Positions 15,982 to 22,890 of a DNA stretch of 24,005 bases are shown one piece after another (the first letter of the stretch is position 1; each line of letters begins with the position of its first letter). Where the stretch lies: contig CAZEQD010000031.1 in NCBI GenBank assembly GCA_964514305.1, positions 1 through 24,005 on the forward strand. The letters run 5' to 3'. A program made the position numbers and the translations under genes. Under the pieces are notes generated by a model. The model was not told the DNA's origin. It saw nothing but the letters and a program-made list of their open reading frames with translations, and ran no database searches. This stretch comes from CAZEQD01 sp964514305 (GTDB lineage Bacteria > Acidobacteriota > Aminicenantia > Aminicenantales > Aminicenantaceae).

Positions 15982-17388
15982 TCAAAGGCCAATTATCTTT
16001 ATTAATAAATCAATCAAATTGATGATAAAATTTAGAGTATCCTGATCCATTTTCTTTTCAATGATATACGTAACTTTGGCCTCGTCCTCTTCTTTTTCAT
16101 CTGTGGCTTTAACTCTAATAATATAAGTTCCTTCTTTTTCCGGATACCAAACCCAATACGAAGTTTCAGACTTTTCCTGAACAGTTTTTTCCTCTCCTCC
16201 TTTTTCTTTAAGAAAAAATTCAAATTGAGGTTGGAAAAAGCCAACAGTAGAAGCTCTGAAGGCTATTTCTTCTCCTATCGATTGCGGTGATTTTTTGGAA
16301 GGTTTTAAACTTACTTTCACTTTTTTCTTGAGAAGAACAAGGCTTCCCTGGTGAGTTCGGTAATCATAAAGATTAACCATGAGAAAAGGATCAAACCAGA
16401 TAGGATTGGACTTTATTGTCTGTTTGGCTTTATAATTGCCTATCCTCTTGCCGGTTTTAGCCTCAAAACAGACTAAAAGAGAAGAAAGAGAGGTAACTAC
16501 AATTTTTCCGTCAACCAAAGTCAATTGATAATAACTACGTGAAGGAAGAGTTTGCCACCATAAAATACTTCCATTATTTTTGTTGAGACAGTATAAAACA
16601 CTATTCCAACATAGAAAAAAAATTCTTTTTTTATAAACAATGGGGGGAGTGCCAATTCTACTGCCCGTTTTTATTCTCCATCTTTTTTTTATCTTATCCA
16701 AATTAAGACAATAAAAATAGTGATCATAAGAGCCAAAATAAAGACGGTTACCATCTACCAAGGCTGGTACTCTGATCTTATCTCCAGCCTGGAATTTATC
16801 CTTCAACTTTCCTTGCTCATCCAGAAAATAAAGATAATGATCATCACTGCCAAAAATAATCATTCCTGCGGAGACAATGGGTGTAGAATAAATAGAGCTT
16901 CCTGCCCGGAAAGCCCACAATTTTTTGCCTTGGCTATCGTTAAGAGCAAAAAGGGTTCCTTTTTCAGTGCCCAAATAAATAATCCCCTCATTTTCTCTGA
17001 CCCCACTGGTAATATTTTCTTTTATTTCCTTTTTCCAGTTGAGATTTCCATCTTTTTTCAAACAATAAAGGGTTGTATCTTTATCATATACATATATATA
17101 ATCCCGTCCAAGATAAACGGGACTTACCAGCTCTCCTTCTACTTGGAATGACCACACTAATTTTTTTTGTTGGACGTTCAGACAATAAACAAAGTCATCT
17201 TTAGTAGATAAATAGAGATTCGAGCCTTCCTCTTGGACAACATCTATGATCTCGCCTTGGTATGAAATTGTAGTGTCTACATCTAATGGAAAAATTAGTC
17301 CGGTAGGGTAAGGAACTATTTTTGTCCTAAAAAGAGAACAGGATGAGATTGAAATAAAAAGAAGAGAGATAATGATTAATTTTCGCAT
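15982..17388 (-). CDS. PQQ-type beta-propeller lipoprotein with C-terminal Ig-like domain
   Basis: This 468-residue protein begins with a lipoprotein signal: MRK, a hydrophobic run and lipobox ISSC with C17 as the lipidation site. Residues 40-355 form repeated beta-propeller blades of the PQQ/BamB type, with recurring patterns such as LYCLNKNNGSILWW, VYCLNVQQKKLVW and LFALNDSQGKKLWAF. Residues 357-445 form an all-beta Ig-like domain resembling Y_Y_Y/CARDB modules, with YPEKEGTYIIRVKATD as its core. The last 20 residues (448-468) are a hydrophobic or amphipathic helix. PQQ binding itself is unlikely, since propellers of this type usually bind proteins. The place in the outer-membrane assembly machinery of BamB is one analogy, but the extra domain and tail differ. 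It is probably anchored in a membrane facing the periplasm. It is the first gene of an operon with the HD hydrolase. Confidence 0.8.
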   Translation of the reverse strand: MRKLIIISLLFISISSCSLFRTKIVPYPTGLIFPLDVDTTISYQGEIIDVVQEEGSNLYLSTKDDFVYCLNVQQKKLVWSFQVEGELVSPVYLGRDYIYVYDKDTTLYCLKKDGNLNWKKEIKENITSGVRENEGIIYLGTEKGTLFALNDSQGKKLWAFRAGSSIYSTPIVSAGMIIFGSDDHYLYFLDEQGKLKDKFQAGDKIRVPALVDGNRLYFGSYDHYFYCLNLDKIKKRWRIKTGSRIGTPPIVYKKRIFFLCWNSVLYCLNKNNGSILWWQTLPSRSYYQLTLVDGKIVVTSLSSLLVCFEAKTGKRIGNYKAKQTIKSNPIWFDPFLMVNLYDYRTHQGSLVLLKKKVKVSLKPSKKSPQSIGEEIAFRASTVGFFQPQFEFFLKEKGGEEKTVQEKSETSYWVWYPEKEGTYIIRVKATDEKEEDEAKVTYIIEKKMDQDTLNFIINLIDLLIKIIGL

Positions 17389-17404
17389 TCTATATATAGA
17401 AGCT

Positions 17405-17434
17405 ATGATATCATTTTTATTGTTATCGACTCAA
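17405..17434 (-). promoter_or_regulatory. Candidate promoter for the propeller lipoprotein operon
   Basis: Read on the minus strand, -35 TTGAGT (17429-17434) and -10 TATCAT (17405-17410) are 18 bases apart. Initiation would fall about 10 bases before the ATG at 17388. The sequence just before the ATG (TATATATAGA) has no Shine-Dalgarno. Confidence 0.4.
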
Positions 17435-17482
17435 TCTTTACACTAGCCAAATAACCTGTTATTATTGCTCAAGGTAAAAAGA

Positions 17483-17662
17483 ATGATTAACTATCTTGAG
17501 TTATACAGGATAAAAAAAAGAGTAAAGAAAATCCTCAAAGACAAAATTTCCGATGGAGAATTAGCCACCACCGGACATTCTTGTCTTAGCTGTGTGGCTG
17601 ACGAAATAAGCTGGGAAATTTATTATCTGTTGAAAGAAACAAAGAAGAAACGTAAAGAGTGA
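17483..17662 (+). CDS. Small CxxC protein of unknown function
   Basis: A 59-residue ORF starts at ATG 17483 with AAGG 8 bases upstream. A TTG at 17465 in the same frame would add six residues but has no such signal. The product has a basic helical N-terminus (YRIKKRVKKILKDKI), then ATTGHSCLSCVADEISWEIYYLL, and a lysine-rich tail. The single CxxC in a short helical protein could bind metal or be redox active, but I do not recognise the family. It lies divergent from the lipoprotein operon. Its final codons already have the GTAAAGA heptad character of the following repeat region, so the 3' end may have been shaped by that repeat. The composition is protein-like, but it could still be spurious. 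Confidence 0.45.
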   Translation: MINYLELYRIKKRVKKILKDKISDGELATTGHSCLSCVADEISWEIYYLLKETKKKRKE

Positions 17663-17679
17663 ACAATAAAAAGTAAAGT
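17652..17679 (+). repeat. Left heptad array, purine-rich
   Basis: Four successive imperfect 7-mers, GTAAAGA, GTGAACA, ATAAAAA and GTAAAGT, run from the end of the small CxxC ORF. They mirror the pyrimidine-rich array at 17781-17906. Confidence 0.5.
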
Positions 17680-17683
17680 GGAG

Positions 17684-17765
17684 GGCCTGCTGTCCTCACC
17701 AGATCACTCCACTCTCACATCTTGAGTTCCATTTTATTAAACAGCCCGTTGAAGACAGCAATGCC
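17684..17765. repeat. Inverted-repeat element between the two heptad arrays
   Basis: GGCCTGCTGTCCTCA (17684-17698) and TTGAAGACAGCAATGCC (17749-17765) are imperfect inverted copies. An extra perfect stem, AGTGGAG/CTCCACT (17677-17683 / 17707-17713), overlaps the left arm. A third related copy lies at 10-29. With the flanking arrays it fills the whole 17663-17900 gap between convergent genes. Confidence 0.45.
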
Positions 17766-17780
17766 TACCTTTTAGGCCAT

Positions 17781-17906
17781 TTACCTCCTTTACGGTTTAC
17801 TTACCTTTTATGCTTTCTGCTTTCCGCTTCACCTCTTGTCTATTCCATCTTACCTTTCACTTTTTACTTTTAATCCTTACCCTTTACAGATTACGATTTA
17901 CTATTT
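17781..17906 (-). repeat. Right heptad array, degenerate 7-base repeat
   Basis: The plus strand reads as degenerate TTACCTT / TTTACTT / TTCTGCT units. From 17852 to 17902 the A of TAC or CAC recurs almost exactly every 7 bases. On the minus strand the unit is GTAAAGG/GTAAAAA, the same as the left array. It overlaps the rarA stop codon at 17901-17903. Confidence 0.6.
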
Positions 17907-19211
17907 GCAGTTTTTAATTTTTTCCTTAAGAGTCTGCCACCATTCAATTCTTTTCTTAATATCTTTTTCAAATCCCAAGTCGCCGGGCTCATAATATTTT
18001 CTCCCTTTCAAGCGAGGAGGCAAAGTCTCCATATCGGTTGTTGAATAAGGAGAATCATGGGCATAAAGATAATCTCGACCGTAACCGATGGATTTCATTA
18101 AATCTGTGACAGGGTTCCTCAACGGCAAGGGTACAGGCTCAAAGGGACTCTCTTCTACATCTTTCATAGCTTTGGCCAAAGCCAGGTAAGCTCGATTGCT
18201 TTTTGGAGCAGAGGCCAGATAAATAACAGCTTCGGCTAAAGCCAGTTCACCTTCAGGTGAACCGACAAAATTATAAGCCTCTTTGGCGCTAAGAGCTATG
18301 CTTAAAGCATGAGGATCGGCCAAACCGATATCTTCAGAAGCAAATCTTATCAGGCGGCGGGCTATATAAAGGGGATCTTCCCCAGCAGCAATCATCCTGG
18401 CCAGCCAATAAAGAGAAGCATTGACATCACTGTTACGGAGGCTCTTATGAAGGGCAGAGATAAGATTGAAATGTTCTTCACCTTTTTTATCATAAAGAAG
18501 AATTCTCTTTTGCAAGGCTTCTTTAACCACCTCAACTGTAATCACTCCTTTCAGAGCCAAATTAGCTGCAATCTCTAAGGTATTAAGAGCCCGCCGGGCA
18601 TCACCATTAGCATAATTAACAATCATCTCCAGAGCATGTTCTTCAATCCTAAGACCCTGTTTACCCAAACCACGTTCTTCATCTCTTAAAGCCTCATTAA
18701 TAATCCGAGCTAGAACTTCTTCAGATAAAGGTTTAAGAACAAGTACTTTCATTCGGGATAAAAGAGGAGCTATTACTTCAAAAGAAGGATTTTCTGTAGT
18801 CGATCCAAAAAGGATTATATCTCCTTTTTCAACATAGGGTAAAAAAGCACCTTGTTGAGCTTTATTAAAGCGGTGAATTTCATCAATAAAAATTATAGTA
18901 GGTTGTCCATACAATTTTTTATGGTTTTCAGCCTTGGCCATAACCTGTTTAACTTCCTTTATACTGGCCAGAACAGCGCTAAAAAACAGACAGGGAAAAT
19001 TGAAATGATTAGCTAAAATATAGCCTAGGGTTGTCTTTCCAGAGCCTGGTGGACCCCAAAATATTATAGAAACTAGACGGTCAGAATCAATAAGCTGAGA
19101 GAGGATCTTGCCCTTGCCAATCAAATGTTCCTGGCCATAAAATTTATCCAGGCTCTTTGGCCGCATTCTTTCAGCTAAGGGAATATGCTTTGAATCAGGA
19201 TTGTCATTCAT
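17901..19211 (-). CDS. rarA: Replication-associated recombination AAA ATPase RarA (MgsA)
   Basis: RarA is a clamp-loader-like AAA+ ATPase that acts at stalled replication forks. With the start at ATG 19209-19211 the protein has 436 residues. It opens PLAERMRPKSLDKFYGQEHL, with Walker A GPPGSGKT (53-60), Walker B IIFIDEIHRF (106-115), sensor 1 STTENPSF (137-144) and SRM (152-154) carrying the arginine finger. The C-terminal tetramerisation region contains ASEDIGLADP and ends with the family signature KYYEPGDLGFE. A longer frame begins at TTG 19239, but a consensus extended -10 box (19225-19233) lies inside that extension, so I prefer the ATG. Only GAG precedes it as a ribosome-binding hint. 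It ends with TAG inside the repeat array and is divergent from merR. Confidence 0.95.
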   Translation of the reverse strand: MNDNPDSKHIPLAERMRPKSLDKFYGQEHLIGKGKILSQLIDSDRLVSIIFWGPPGSGKTTLGYILANHFNFPCLFFSAVLASIKEVKQVMAKAENHKKLYGQPTIIFIDEIHRFNKAQQGAFLPYVEKGDIILFGSTTENPSFEVIAPLLSRMKVLVLKPLSEEVLARIINEALRDEERGLGKQGLRIEEHALEMIVNYANGDARRALNTLEIAANLALKGVITVEVVKEALQKRILLYDKKGEEHFNLISALHKSLRNSDVNASLYWLARMIAAGEDPLYIARRLIRFASEDIGLADPHALSIALSAKEAYNFVGSPEGELALAEAVIYLASAPKSNRAYLALAKAMKDVEESPFEPVPLPLRNPVTDLMKSIGYGRDYLYAHDSPYSTTDMETLPPRLKGRKYYEPGDLGFEKDIKKRIEWWQTLKEKIKNCK

Positions 19212-19224
19212 CTCGTTTTGTTTT

Positions 19225-19233
19225 ATTATACCA
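19225..19233 (-). promoter_or_regulatory. Extended -10 promoter of rarA
   Basis: The minus strand reads TGGTATAAT, a perfect -10 with the TGn extension, ending 13 bases before the ATG at 19211. No good -35 is visible, which is common with extended -10 promoters. Confidence 0.55.
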
Positions 19234-19337
19234 TAAAACAAATTTTAAGCCTGCCATCAACATTGTTACAAACAACTTCTTTATTATCAATCATAATGGA
19301 AATAAGGATGCATCCAGCTGTTAAAAGCTTATTTTTC

Positions 19338-19366
19338 TTGACGAGTCAGTTATTCCATGATAGATT
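19338..19366 (+). promoter_or_regulatory. Promoter of merR-like gene
   Basis: -35 TTGACG (19338-19343) and -10 TAGATT (19361-19366) are exactly 17 bases apart, and the -10 carries a TGn extension (TGATAGATT). Initiation would be about 20 bases before the ATG at 19393. Confidence 0.5.
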
Positions 19367-19392
19367 TAGAGATGATTTAAAAGGGATTAAGA

Positions 19393-19767
19393 ATGGAAGT
19401 CAAGGGTTTAAATTACATAAGGAATGAAAAAATTAGGGATAAACTAGTTTATAAACTAGATGAGATAAGCCGCATTGCCAAACTTGATCCCCGGACCATA
19501 GACAATTGGGAGAAGGAATTTTACTTTCTTAATGCTGGAGAGACAGCTGCTGGTATTAAGATATTCAGAAAAAAAGACTTAGCTATTATTCTCCGCTTAA
19601 AAGAATTGCTAGAAAAAGATGGTTTCACTCTGGCTGGAGCTAAAAGAAAAATCGAGGAGGAATTTGGCATTAAAAAATCAGTTCATATCCATCCCGACCG
19701 CTTAAAAAAAACATTGTCTCGAGTCCGGCAACAGCTTAGAGAAATAATATCTTCTTTGGAAGAATAA
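19393..19767 (+). CDS. MerR-family transcriptional regulator
   Basis: This 124-residue protein has a MerR-type winged helix at about 19-90. YKLDEISRIAKLDPRTIDNWEKEF is helix-turn-helix, where DPRTIDNWE replaces the usual xxxTLRYWE. AAGIKIFRKKDLAIILRLKELL is the wing and third helix, and FTLAGAKRKIEEE is the end of the domain. A short helical tail (about 100-124) would dimerise. There is no effector domain and no cysteine cluster, so it is not a metal sensor. Short MerR proteins of this form directly upstream of tRNA-Pro and surE are known to me from Geobacter-like genomes, often next to ihfA and pheT. The target is unknown. AAGGGA stands 7 bases before the ATG. Confidence 0.85.
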   Translation: MEVKGLNYIRNEKIRDKLVYKLDEISRIAKLDPRTIDNWEKEFYFLNAGETAAGIKIFRKKDLAIILRLKELLEKDGFTLAGAKRKIEEEFGIKKSVHIHPDRLKKTLSRVRQQLREIISSLEE

Positions 19768-19789
19768 TTTAAAAATTTCTTCTATTATC

Positions 19790-19798
19790 TGCTATAAT
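19790..19798 (+). promoter_or_regulatory. Extended -10 promoter of tRNA-Pro
   Basis: TGCTATAAT is a perfect extended -10 ending 13 bases before the tRNA. No -35 is evident in the AT-rich end of merR. Confidence 0.55.
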
Positions 19799-19811
19799 TC
19801 ATATTCCAGGT

Positions 19812-19888
19812 CGGGACGTGGCGCAGCCTGGTAGCGCACACGCTTGGGGTGCGTGGGGTCGGCGGTTCAAATCCGCTCGTCCCGACCA
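19812..19888 (+). tRNA. tRNA-Pro (anticodon GGG)
   Basis: A complete 77-base cloverleaf is visible. The acceptor stem CGGGACG (19812-19818) pairs with CGTCCCG (19878-19884). The D arm is GCGC...GCGC, the anticodon stem CACGC/GCGTG surrounds loop TTGGGGT with anticodon GGG at 19846-19848, and the T arm is GGCGG-TTCAAAT-CCGCT with one G-T wobble. The discriminator A and an encoded CCA complete it. GGG reads CCC and CCU codons. It sits between merR and surE, as in the conserved order noted for merR. Confidence 0.97.
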
Positions 19889-20001
19889 TAATTGACTTTC
19901 AGGATTTTGTGGCGAGAAGGAAGGCTAATTTTTTCTCTTTCCTTTGCATTTTGGCTAAAGATAGGAATAACTAGTATATTATTAATCAAGAATGAAAATA
20001 G

Positions 20002-20157
20002 TTTAAAAAACAAAATGTTGAAACTTACTTCTTCTTAAAAAAAGGTGAAAATCCTGATAACATAAAGCTTAACATTGTGGTTAATGGTCAAGGAAAAGTA
20101 TGGATTGACGATATTCACTTAATTAGCAGTAAAAAAATTCATGATACTATCCGGTAA
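20002..20157 (+). pseudogene. Fragment of a carbohydrate-binding-like beta-sandwich protein
   Basis: The 19889-20244 gap has no intact gene. A 51-codon open stretch preceded by TAG and ended by TAA (20155-20157) reads YFFLKKGENPDNIKLNIVV, then NGQGKVWIDDIHLIS. The ending GxGKVWIDDIxLxS is the usual last strand of carbohydrate-binding or galactose-binding-like modules (vDDvsL). No start codon or Shine-Dalgarno is present, so I take it as the decayed 3' end of a larger secreted protein. The match is short and may be chance. Confidence 0.35.
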
Positions 20158-20183
20158 TGATTAAATCAAATTAGAATTAACAT

Positions 20184-20213
20184 AATAAACAATACTTTAA
20201 AATTGTTTTTATT
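20184..20213 (+). terminator. AT-rich terminator-like hairpin before surE
   Basis: AATAAACAAT (20184-20193) faces ATTGTTTTTATT (20202-20213). The stem is nearly perfect but contains only A-T pairs except one, so it is weak. It may close the tRNA transcript or the decayed gene. Confidence 0.3.
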
Positions 20214-20244
20214 ATTAGAGCCTAAAAATTAACATTGAAAGATA

Positions 20245-21051
20245 ATGAAAGCCTCGTTTAGAAGTCAGCCCCGAAAAAAGAAGGATTTAATTCTTATTAC
20301 CAATGATGACGGTTTTTTTTCAGAAGGCATATCTGCTCTTTATCGCCAATTAAAGAAGATAGCCGAGGTTTTCATTGTCGCTCCTGACCGAGAAAAGAGT
20401 GCTTCTTCTCTTTCTTTAACCTTACATCGTCCCCTCCGAGTAAAAAAATTTAAAAAAACTGTTTATGCCGTCGATGGCACTCCGGCTGATTGTGTTTACT
20501 TAGCCATTCAAAAGCTTCTTCCTGGCAAGCCATCTCTTCTTATTTCCGGCCCCAATCACGGTCCTAATGTTGGCCAGCAGGACATTTCCTATTCAGGTAC
20601 AGTAGCAGGTGCTATGCAAGGAGCTTTCCTTCAAATTCCAGCCTTAGCTGTTTCTGTATTGCCTGATGATAAAGGTCAATACAACTTTGATTTCTCCTGC
20701 CTTTTTACCTCCAAGCTAGCAAAAATAATATTGGCCAACGGCCTGCCTTCAGGAATCCTACTCAACATCAACATTCCTCCTCCTCCCGTCAAAGGAATCA
20801 AAATGGCCAAGCTGGGACAAAAACATTACAATCCTGAAATAATCGAAAAAATTGATCCCAGGAAGAACACCTACTTCTGGATAGGAACAGGTAACCCTCA
20901 AGCTGTAGGCGGAAAAGACAGCGATGTTATGGTTATTAAGGAAGGCTATATTACTTTAACTCCAATACACAATGATTTAACAGATTACAAATCTCTTCAC
21001 TCTTCTTTTTTTAAAGGTTTAACATCCTCAATCAGTCATGAAATTTCTTAG
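20245..21051 (+). CDS. surE: 5'/3'-nucleotidase SurE
   Basis: SurE (268 residues) is a metal-dependent nucleotidase that releases phosphate from nucleoside monophosphates and short polyphosphates. The signature LILITNDDG (15-23) provides D21 and D22, and APDREKSASS (47-55) provides the Ser ligand S52. SGPNHGPNVG (101-110) contains N104, the last metal ligand. The usual SGINxGxNxG has Pro instead of Ile here. ISYSGTVAGAMQGA (114-127) is the family core. A basic N-terminal extension of about 12 residues precedes the normal start; an alternative start is not obvious. GAAAGAT is the only Shine-Dalgarno-like sequence. It overlaps the next gene by 14 bases and ends with TAG. Confidence 0.94.
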   Translation: MKASFRSQPRKKKDLILITNDDGFFSEGISALYRQLKKIAEVFIVAPDREKSASSLSLTLHRPLRVKKFKKTVYAVDGTPADCVYLAIQKLLPGKPSLLISGPNHGPNVGQQDISYSGTVAGAMQGAFLQIPALAVSVLPDDKGQYNFDFSCLFTSKLAKIILANGLPSGILLNINIPPPPVKGIKMAKLGQKHYNPEIIEKIDPRKNTYFWIGTGNPQAVGGKDSDVMVIKEGYITLTPIHNDLTDYKSLHSSFFKGLTSSISHEIS

Positions 21052-21634
21052 AAAACTCTATGATTGGGTTCTTCATTGGGCTGAAACTCCTTACGGTCCT
21101 TTGGCTCTTTTTCTTTTGGCTTTAGCTGAAAGCTCATTTTTTCCCATACCACCTGATCCCCTCCTTATTGCTCTCTGTTTAGGAGCTATCAAGAAATCAT
21201 GGCGTTTCGCCTTTTACGCTTCTGCCGCTTCAATTGCGGGAGGAATGATTGGTTATGGAATCGGCTTTGGTCTCTGGGAAGCAGTTGATTCCTTCTTTTT
21301 CAAATATGTACCTGGCTTTTCCCAAAGCCTTTTCCAGCAGGTAATGACTAATTATCAAAACCATGGATTTTGGTATGTCTTTTCAGCTGGATTTACGCCA
21401 ATTCCTTATAAGGTTTTCACTATTGCTTCTGGTGTATTCAAGCTTAATTTTTTCCTTTTCCTTCTGGCCTCAGCTCTCAGTCGCTCTCTCCGCTTTTTTG
21501 CGGTAGCTGCTCTGTTCAGAAAATTTGGACCAGGAATAAGAATTTTTATCGATAAATATTTCAACTGGCTGGCTGTTCTGTTTTTAATTCTTCTTTTGGG
21601 TGGCTTCTTGGTGGTTAAACTTATAATTAAATGA
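21038..21634 (+). CDS. YqaA/DedA-type (SNARE-associated) membrane protein
   Basis: This 198-residue integral membrane protein has about four or five hydrophobic segments (roughly 20-45, 52-80, 110-135, 138-158, 170-196). The motif AESSFFPIPPDPLLIALCLGA (about 30-50) and AGFTPIPYKVFTIASGVF (about 117-134) are the two half-repeats typical of the YqaA branch of the DedA/VTT family. The proline-rich re-entrant loops and the Arg in ALSRSLRFF are in place. DedA-family proteins are tied to lipid-carrier recycling or scrambling across the membrane, though the role of this branch is less defined. It overlaps surE by 14 bases, which implies coupling. Genes for glycosyltransferases follow, consistent with but not proving an envelope-lipid role. 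Confidence 0.88.
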   Translation: MKFLRKLYDWVLHWAETPYGPLALFLLALAESSFFPIPPDPLLIALCLGAIKKSWRFAFYASAASIAGGMIGYGIGFGLWEAVDSFFFKYVPGFSQSLFQQVMTNYQNHGFWYVFSAGFTPIPYKVFTIASGVFKLNFFLFLLASALSRSLRFFAVAALFRKFGPGIRIFIDKYFNWLAVLFLILLLGGFLVVKLIIK

Positions 21635-21653
21635 TTAATTGATAAAAAATAAA

Positions 21654-22889
21654 ATGAAAATTCTATTTACTTGCAAAGAATTTCCTCATGCCAAAGTTAT
21701 AGGTGGCCCTATTATTATCTATAATCGGATAAAATACCTCTCGCGCCGTCATTTAGTATCCTTGGCCGCTTTCTATCGAGAAGGAGAAGAGAAATTTATA
21801 CCGACTGTTAAACCTTTTTGCCACCATCTGAAGCTAATTCCTATTCCAAAGAAAAAAGCAAATCCATTGAAATCATTTTGGGATTTTTTCACCTTACCTG
21901 TACCTCCTTATTTCCGAAAAACCTATGGTTCAAGCAAGATGGCTGAAGAAATCACTCACATGGTTAAGCGGGATGGCTACGATTTTGTTATAGCTGAATA
22001 CTCAGTCATGGGACAGTTTATCCACCACAACCGCCTTCTTCCGCCAGTGAGGAGGATAATTTCTGTTCACGAGTGTTATTATCTTGCCCGACTGAAGGCA
22101 TTTCGCCTCCATAAGATTGGTTTCAATAAATTCAAAGAAGCTCTTAATTTAAAAGGCTTGAAAAAATATGAATTTGATATGTACCGCCAGGCAGATAAAG
22201 TACTAACTCTAACTCCAGAGGGCAAAGAAGAATTGCTAAGAATTTGTCCTGACCTGGATGTGGCCATTGTCCCTCATGGAGTTAATGTCGATTTCTACGC
22301 TTTCTCACCCCTTGAAGAAAGTGAAAAAAGTATTGTTTTCATTGGTAACTACCTTCATTATCCAAACGTTGATGCAGTTCTCTATTTCACTCACGAAATC
22401 TGGCCCCAGATTAAAGTTACTCTTGGAGACATTAAATTTTATGTAGTAGGTCAGGCTCCACCGCCAGAAATTAAAAGTCTCTCTCAGGACAAGAACATTA
22501 TTGTTACAGGTAAAGTAGATGATGTCCGGCCTTATCTTAGAAAAGGTCGTATTTTCATCTGTCCAGTCAGATTAGGAGGCGGGTTTAGGGGAAAAATTCT
22601 GGAAGCAATGGCTGTAGGCAGACCAATTGTCTCTACCTCTTTGGGAGCAGAAGGAATTCCCGCTTCTCATGGAGAAAACATCATTATTGGGGATACCCCT
22701 TCGAAGTTTGCAGCAGGAATAATAAATTTGATTCAGAATAAGGAGCTGATGGAAAAAATAAGAAGAAATGGACGGCGTCTGGTCGAAGAAAAATATGCTT
22801 GGGAAAAAGGAGTTGATGTTCTGGAAGGAATCCTGAAAAATATGATGGCTGAAATTCCTTTGAACCGTCCTACATCCCCAGGAGGATAA
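21654..22889 (+). CDS. GT4-like glycosyltransferase (GT-B fold)
   Basis: With ATG at 21654 the protein has 411 residues. A TTG at 21639 in frame would add five. Neither has a Shine-Dalgarno, but MKILFTCKEFPHAKVIGGPIII is the classical N-terminus with the glycine pair of the acceptor domain. The C-terminal Glyco_trans_1 domain holds VPHGVNVDFY, IVFIGNYLHYPN, the second-domain nucleotide motif GGGFRGKILEAMAVGRPIVST (with the conserved Glu) and EGIPASHGENIII. It would transfer a sugar from a nucleotide or lipid donor to an unknown acceptor, probably in polysaccharide or glycolipid synthesis. It begins 19 bases after the membrane-protein stop, and the next glycosyltransferase starts one base after its own stop. 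Confidence 0.88.
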   Translation: MKILFTCKEFPHAKVIGGPIIIYNRIKYLSRRHLVSLAAFYREGEEKFIPTVKPFCHHLKLIPIPKKKANPLKSFWDFFTLPVPPYFRKTYGSSKMAEEITHMVKRDGYDFVIAEYSVMGQFIHHNRLLPPVRRIISVHECYYLARLKAFRLHKIGFNKFKEALNLKGLKKYEFDMYRQADKVLTLTPEGKEELLRICPDLDVAIVPHGVNVDFYAFSPLEESEKSIVFIGNYLHYPNVDAVLYFTHEIWPQIKVTLGDIKFYVVGQAPPPEIKSLSQDKNIIVTGKVDDVRPYLRKGRIFICPVRLGGGFRGKILEAMAVGRPIVSTSLGAEGIPASHGENIIIGDTPSKFAAGIINLIQNKELMEKIRRNGRRLVEEKYAWEKGVDVLEGILKNMMAEIPLNRPTSPGG

Positions 22890-22890
22890 A

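Noticed and set aside
16720..17151. 143-residue plus-strand ORF
   Set aside because: It lies antisense inside the propeller lipoprotein gene, whose blades and lipobox are clear. The product is a low-complexity hydrophobic shadow.
17652..17906. CRISPR or tandem-satellite reading of the heptad arrays
   Set aside because: The units are 7 bases, degenerate, without spacers, and no cas genes are near.
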